Assembly (NCBI GenBank): GCA_000257205.1
Contig: AEZC01000115.1
Location: 1 to 40,459 of the forward strand
Direction of reading: 5' to 3'
DNA: 40,459 bases
From: Vibrio ordalii ATCC 33509
GTDB lineage: Bacteria > Pseudomonadota > Gammaproteobacteria > Enterobacterales > Vibrionaceae
In this document: positions 37,327-40,459 of the stretch, piece by piece
Numbering within the stretch: the stretch's first letter is position 1
Layout: each line of letters starts with the position of its first letter
Made by a program: the position numbers and the translations under genes
Notes under the pieces: generated by a model
The model's database searches: none
Told to the model about the DNA's origin: nothing
What the model saw: only the letters and a program-made list of their open reading frames with translations

Positions 37327-39353
37327 TGCTGTTTTTCCATTTGTTCGATGAAGGCTTGTACTTCCGCAGAATGGGTACGGTCATCACCAAACTTGGGCAG
37401 CACAGGGATATTGTCGTTCGCCATCAGCTTCAAACCACGATCAGCGTTATAGAGCTGCTCAGCACGAATGTAGTTGTACTTACGCTGAGTGATGCCATCG
37501 GCCGTCATGCCATCACGAATGATGGTCGGCTTAATAAAGACCATCAGGTTTTTCTTCTCAACTTGGGTACTGGTCGATTTGAACAAATAGCCTAAAACCG
37601 GTATATCGCCTAATAGTGGGACTTTGGATTCACTTTCGACCGCGCGCTCATCAATCAACCCCCCCAAAACTAACATTTGCCCGTCTTGAATGATGACCGA
37701 TGTGTTTAATTGACGCTTTGCAAAACGGACATCGACGGCACCATTCGCTCCTAATACGTTGGATACCTCCTGTTCAATTTTCAATTGAACTGAGTCGCCT
37801 TCGTTGATTTGTGGTACCACTTTCAGCTTGATACCGACCTCTTTGCGTTCTACGGTTTGGAAAGGATTATCGTTATTTGCGCCCGCTCTCGAACCTGTTA
37901 AAACAGGTACCTCTTCGCCCACGATGAAGGAGGCTTCTTCATTATCCATCACGGTAATACTCGGTGATGACAAGATATTCGAGTTGGAATCACTCGACAC
38001 GGCGCTGATAAGGGCCGTCCAGTCGCCCATCACTAAGCTCATGGCTGCACCATTGACGGCGCCGAGCGCTGACGCCAAAGTAGAGTAATCCCCTTTAGTG
38101 GTGGTGTTTTCATTGCGCAAGAAATTACCATCAGAATCATAAACCGCTTTACTGGTGGTGGTATCTTTAGCTTCTTCCAAACCAATCATTACATTACCGA
38201 TTGGCGCGCCCGCATTGCCATACTGAATCACAGAGCCGTTGTCGAGTGAGCCCCATTGCACGCCTAAGTTGATGCCATCCCCTTCAGCCATTTCAACAAT
38301 CAGCGCTTCAATCAATACCTGAGCGCGACGAATATCCAACTGCGCAACCACATCTTGTAGCTCTTTCATGATGTCTTGCGGGGCGGTAACAATTAACGAA
38401 TTGGTCGGTGCATGTGCTGAAATCATCACTTCGGTGCGTTGTGAACTTTGCCCTGTTTTTTGCCCAGACTGTTTCTCGGCCTGCAAGTTGTCAGACACCC
38501 CTTTCAACACATCAACCAAATCTTCCGCTTTCGCATTCTTAAGGTAAATGACGCGGTTATTACCTCTGGTCGCCATTTCGACATCAAGCTGAGTGATCAA
38601 TCGCTTTAGGCGCTCACGAACTTTAGGATCACCTGAGATCAAAATCGAATTGGTACGATCATCGGCCACCAGCTTAGGTTGCAAAAACTCTGGGGTATTT
38701 TTGGCATCCGTGGTTTTGTTTAATGCCTCCACAATACGCACCATTTCAGCGGCAGATGCATTACTCAGTTCCACCACTTCGATGTCTTTGTCACCGGCTT
38801 GGTCAACTCGTTTGATGATATCGGCTAAACGGTTGACGACCGCAGCACGACCTGTAATCAAAATGATGTTCGCCGGATCATAATGCACTACGTTGCCCGC
38901 TCCTGCGTTATCGATCAACTGGCGCAGCAAAGGTGAAAGCTCTCGTACCGAAACATTCCGCACCGCAACAACGCGCGTGATCACGCTATCACCGTTCTCT
39001 TTTCCTTCATCGCCAACCACAGGAATCGCAGACGTTTTGGCATCTTTCGACTTGATCACTTTGAGCACGCCGTTGTCCATCTCCACCACGGCAAAACCAT
39101 ACACTTCCAATACATTCAAAAAGAAGCTGTAGTATTGCTCTTCATTAAGCGTGTCATAGCTGCGGACATCGACCTTCCCCCGAACTGAAGGATCAACAAT
39201 GATTGTTTTTTCAAGATTACGGCCCACGATATTGATGAATTCTTGAATATCGGTGCCTTTAAAGCTGGCACTAAAATCGTTTGCCATGACTAACGGCGAT
39301 GACAACAAGCCACCCATCAATAACCATGTCGTTTTGTTTAACCAATGCTTCAC
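37323..39353 (-). CDS. gspD: Type II secretion secretin GspD (EpsD)
   Basis: GspD forms the outer-membrane channel of the system. The 676-residue precursor has a signal peptide (cleavage probably after LVMA, near residue 24), then N0 ([17 protein letters not shown]), N1 to N3 repeats, each with a NSILI/NIILITG-type strand, and the C-terminal secretin domain with the gate region ([12 protein letters not shown]) and [11 protein letters not shown] ... [16 protein letters not shown]-terminal tail of about 60 residues follows that may bind the pilotin. It closely resembles the V. cholerae secretin from memory. It lies 38 bases after gspC. Confidence 0.97.
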   Translation of the reverse strand: MKHWLNKTTWLLMGGLLSSPLVMANDFSASFKGTDIQEFINIVGRNLEKTIIVDPSVRGKVDVRSYDTLNEEQYYSFFLNVLEVYGFAVVEMDNGVLKVIKSKDAKTSAIPVVGDEGKENGDSVITRVVAVRNVSVRELSPLLRQLIDNAGAGNVVHYDPANIILITGRAAVVNRLADIIKRVDQAGDKDIEVVELSNASAAEMVRIVEALNKTTDAKNTPEFLQPKLVADDRTNSILISGDPKVRERLKRLITQLDVEMATRGNNRVIYLKNAKAEDLVDVLKGVSDNLQAEKQSGQKTGQSSQRTEVMISAHAPTNSLIVTAPQDIMKELQDVVAQLDIRRAQVLIEALIVEMAEGDGINLGVQWGSLDNGSVIQYGNAGAPIGNVMIGLEEAKDTTTSKAVYDSDGNFLRNENTTTKGDYSTLASALGAVNGAAMSLVMGDWTALISAVSSDSNSNILSSPSITVMDNEEASFIVGEEVPVLTGSRAGANNDNPFQTVERKEVGIKLKVVPQINEGDSVQLKIEQEVSNVLGANGAVDVRFAKRQLNTSVIIQDGQMLVLGGLIDERAVESESKVPLLGDIPVLGYLFKSTSTQVEKKNLMVFIKPTIIRDGMTADGITQRKYNYIRAEQLYNADRGLKLMANDNIPVLPKFGDDRTHSAEVQAFIEQMEKQQ

Positions 39354-39391
39354 GTCTTACTCCCTAAACTCATGCTCATGCATCAGTCTGT

Positions 39392-40312
39392 CTAAAATTG
39401 GATATAAATGTCATGGGATTGCCCGTCTCTTTCGACTGTTAAGTTCATTTCGGTTAACTCAGAGACTGACTGAAAAATCTTATTCATGGCGTCTGGGTCC
39501 GTTAAATCCTGACCATTTAGCGCGATTGCGACATCGCCATCTTGTAGCCCTACCGACTCAAACAGCTCAGGAGATTGCCCGGGGCTCACTCGGTATCCAA
39601 GCACTTTGTCATCACGTTTCACTTGCGACAGGCGCACATATTTAAAGATTTCTTGCGGATTGCTGGCAATAGCGGCGCGAATATCATCCAACTTCTCTTC
39701 TGCAGACGCTGGGTTATTACCACGCACATTCGATGCAACAACGCGCTCAGGCGTTGCCACACTCTGTTTATGATAGTCAATTCCATCCAACATCAAGGTT
39801 TCATCGCGCCCCGAGTTATCAATAATGACGCGATCATTGAACACCGCTTTCAATTTGACACGGGTTCCTTCGATGACTTCGTTAACACCATAGGTCGCTT
39901 GACTGCCACGATTTGCGATTACCGCTAGACTCTTACTCGGTTCATTGCTCGCCACCACCCCAACCAATAATAAGCTAAGGCTGGTTTTAGGTGCATCTTT
40001 GACCACAGGCTGTGCGGCTTCGACCTTCTGCTCGCTATAGCGACCAAATAAACTTCCTTGTTGTAAAGAAGAGAGATCAAGCGAACGCACCGCATTCGGC
40101 GTTGATGCGATTGCTCTTGGAGACCAAGGCGTTATATCAACCGCGTTTTGCTGCATCAGCCACACCATTTTTCCCAGAATCCAAGCCGATATGATCAGCA
40201 ATACTAAGGCAATAAATTGGCTGATTTGTTTCTGCCATTGCGGTATTTTTTGTAGCAAACCTGCTTGCCATAAGCGAGATGAGGTCATACTGCTAAAATC
40301 GATTTGCCTCAA
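39392..40312 (-). CDS. gspC: Type II secretion protein GspC (EpsC)
   Basis: GspC links the inner-membrane platform to the secretin. The 306-residue protein has one membrane span (FIALVLLIISAWILGKMVWL, about 33-52), the periplasmic HR domain (LSLLLVGVVASNEPSKSLAV, about 111-170) and a C-terminal PDZ domain (about 215-306, with YRVSPGQSPELFESVGLQ and the ending YIQF). The start is a TTG with GAGGA 6 bases upstream; a downstream ATG at 40288 lacks a ribosome binding site and would shorten the cytoplasmic part below the usual size. First gene of the operon; the promoter should lie in 40313-40459, where three 18-bp repeats are found. Confidence 0.94.
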   Translation of the reverse strand: MRQIDFSSMTSSRLWQAGLLQKIPQWQKQISQFIALVLLIISAWILGKMVWLMQQNAVDITPWSPRAIASTPNAVRSLDLSSLQQGSLFGRYSEQKVEAAQPVVKDAPKTSLSLLLVGVVASNEPSKSLAVIANRGSQATYGVNEVIEGTRVKLKAVFNDRVIIDNSGRDETLMLDGIDYHKQSVATPERVVASNVRGNNPASAEEKLDDIRAAIASNPQEIFKYVRLSQVKRDDKVLGYRVSPGQSPELFESVGLQDGDVAIALNGQDLTDPDAMNKIFQSVSELTEMNLTVERDGQSHDIYIQF

Positions 40313-40403
40313 AAGATGTCCTCACTGATATTTGTCTTACTTCAATTATGATGTTTCACATTTACGAGCCGTTAGCCAAACAGAAAGCTGCTGATTAGCC
40401 TCA

Positions 40404-40457
40404 AACTATGCTTTCATTTAAAACTATGCTTCCATTTAAAACTAGGGTTCCATGTGA
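40404..40457. repeat. Three tandem 18-bp repeats upstream of gspC
   Basis: AACTATGCTTTCATTTAA (40404-40421) is followed by AACTATGCTTCCATTTAA (40422-40439), one base different. A third, diverged copy AACTAGGGTTCCATGTGA (40440-40457) reaches the window edge. They lie about 90-145 bases upstream of the gspC start. They may continue beyond the window. Confidence 0.85.
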
Positions 40458-40459
40458 AT

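Noticed and set aside
29065..40312. The secretion operon as a novel system
   Set aside because: All twelve genes match the known gspC-N order of Vibrio eps operons.

Overview
This window is a piece of a gammaproteobacterial chromosome, almost certainly from the genus Vibrio. RhlB, TrxA, Rho, SpoT, RecG, OmpR and GreB read as close relatives of the Escherichia coli proteins, and the right end is a complete twelve-gene type II secretion operon (gspC to gspN, the eps operon of vibrios). From memory, the secretin and GspG resemble the V. cholerae proteins, but GspC, GspL and BioH differ enough that I would call this another Vibrio species; that is inference. No phage, transposase, CRISPR array, tRNA or rRNA was seen. 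Nearly everything is core genome.

Layout. 1-4020 (minus): an exported HEAT-like protein of unknown function, then ubiD, a plant-type 2Fe-2S ferredoxin and the flavin reductase fre; ferredoxin overlaps ubiD by four bases. 4070-5912 (minus): trxA and rho, each with its own terminator. 6024-8835 (plus): rhlB-gppA, divergent from trxA as in E. coli. 8941-9657 (minus): the queuosine-precursor transporter yhhQ, behind a leader that folds like a preQ1 class I riboswitch. 10008-15441 (plus): gmk, rpoZ, spoT, recG. 15483-17065 (plus): the xanthine permease xanP behind a perfect 36-bp palindrome centred on a PurR-type operator. 17167-19271 (minus): ompR and envZ, separated here by an intrinsic-terminator-like hairpin. 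19284-21648: trmK, glpM and greB with two stretches that look like decayed gene ends. 21992-24322 (plus): tex. 24488-25895 (minus): a small unknown protein and bioH. 26042-28983 (plus): comF, nfuA, nudE, cysQ. 29065-40312 (minus): gspC-D-E-F-G-H-I-J-K-L-M-N, tightly packed with many start/stop overlaps.

How the parts fit. The left cluster joins ubiquinone biosynthesis (UbiD) to a possible electron supply (ferredoxin plus flavin reductase). TrxA, Rho and RhlB cover redox control, transcription termination and RNA decay. Gmk, SpoT, GppA and RpoZ all touch guanine nucleotides and (p)ppGpp. XanP and YhhQ import purine-type compounds and each appears to have ligand-responsive control. The T2SS operon encodes the inner-membrane platform, ATPase, pseudopilins and secretin; the prepilin peptidase and pilotin are not in the window.

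I found no clearly new system. The most distinctive observations are an internal tandem duplication in the C-terminal part of UbiD, the ubiD-ferredoxin-fre cluster, the preQ1-like leader, the PurR palindrome overlapping the xanP promoter, the ompR/envZ intergenic terminator, and an alanine in place of the usual glycine at the prepilin cleavage site of GspI.
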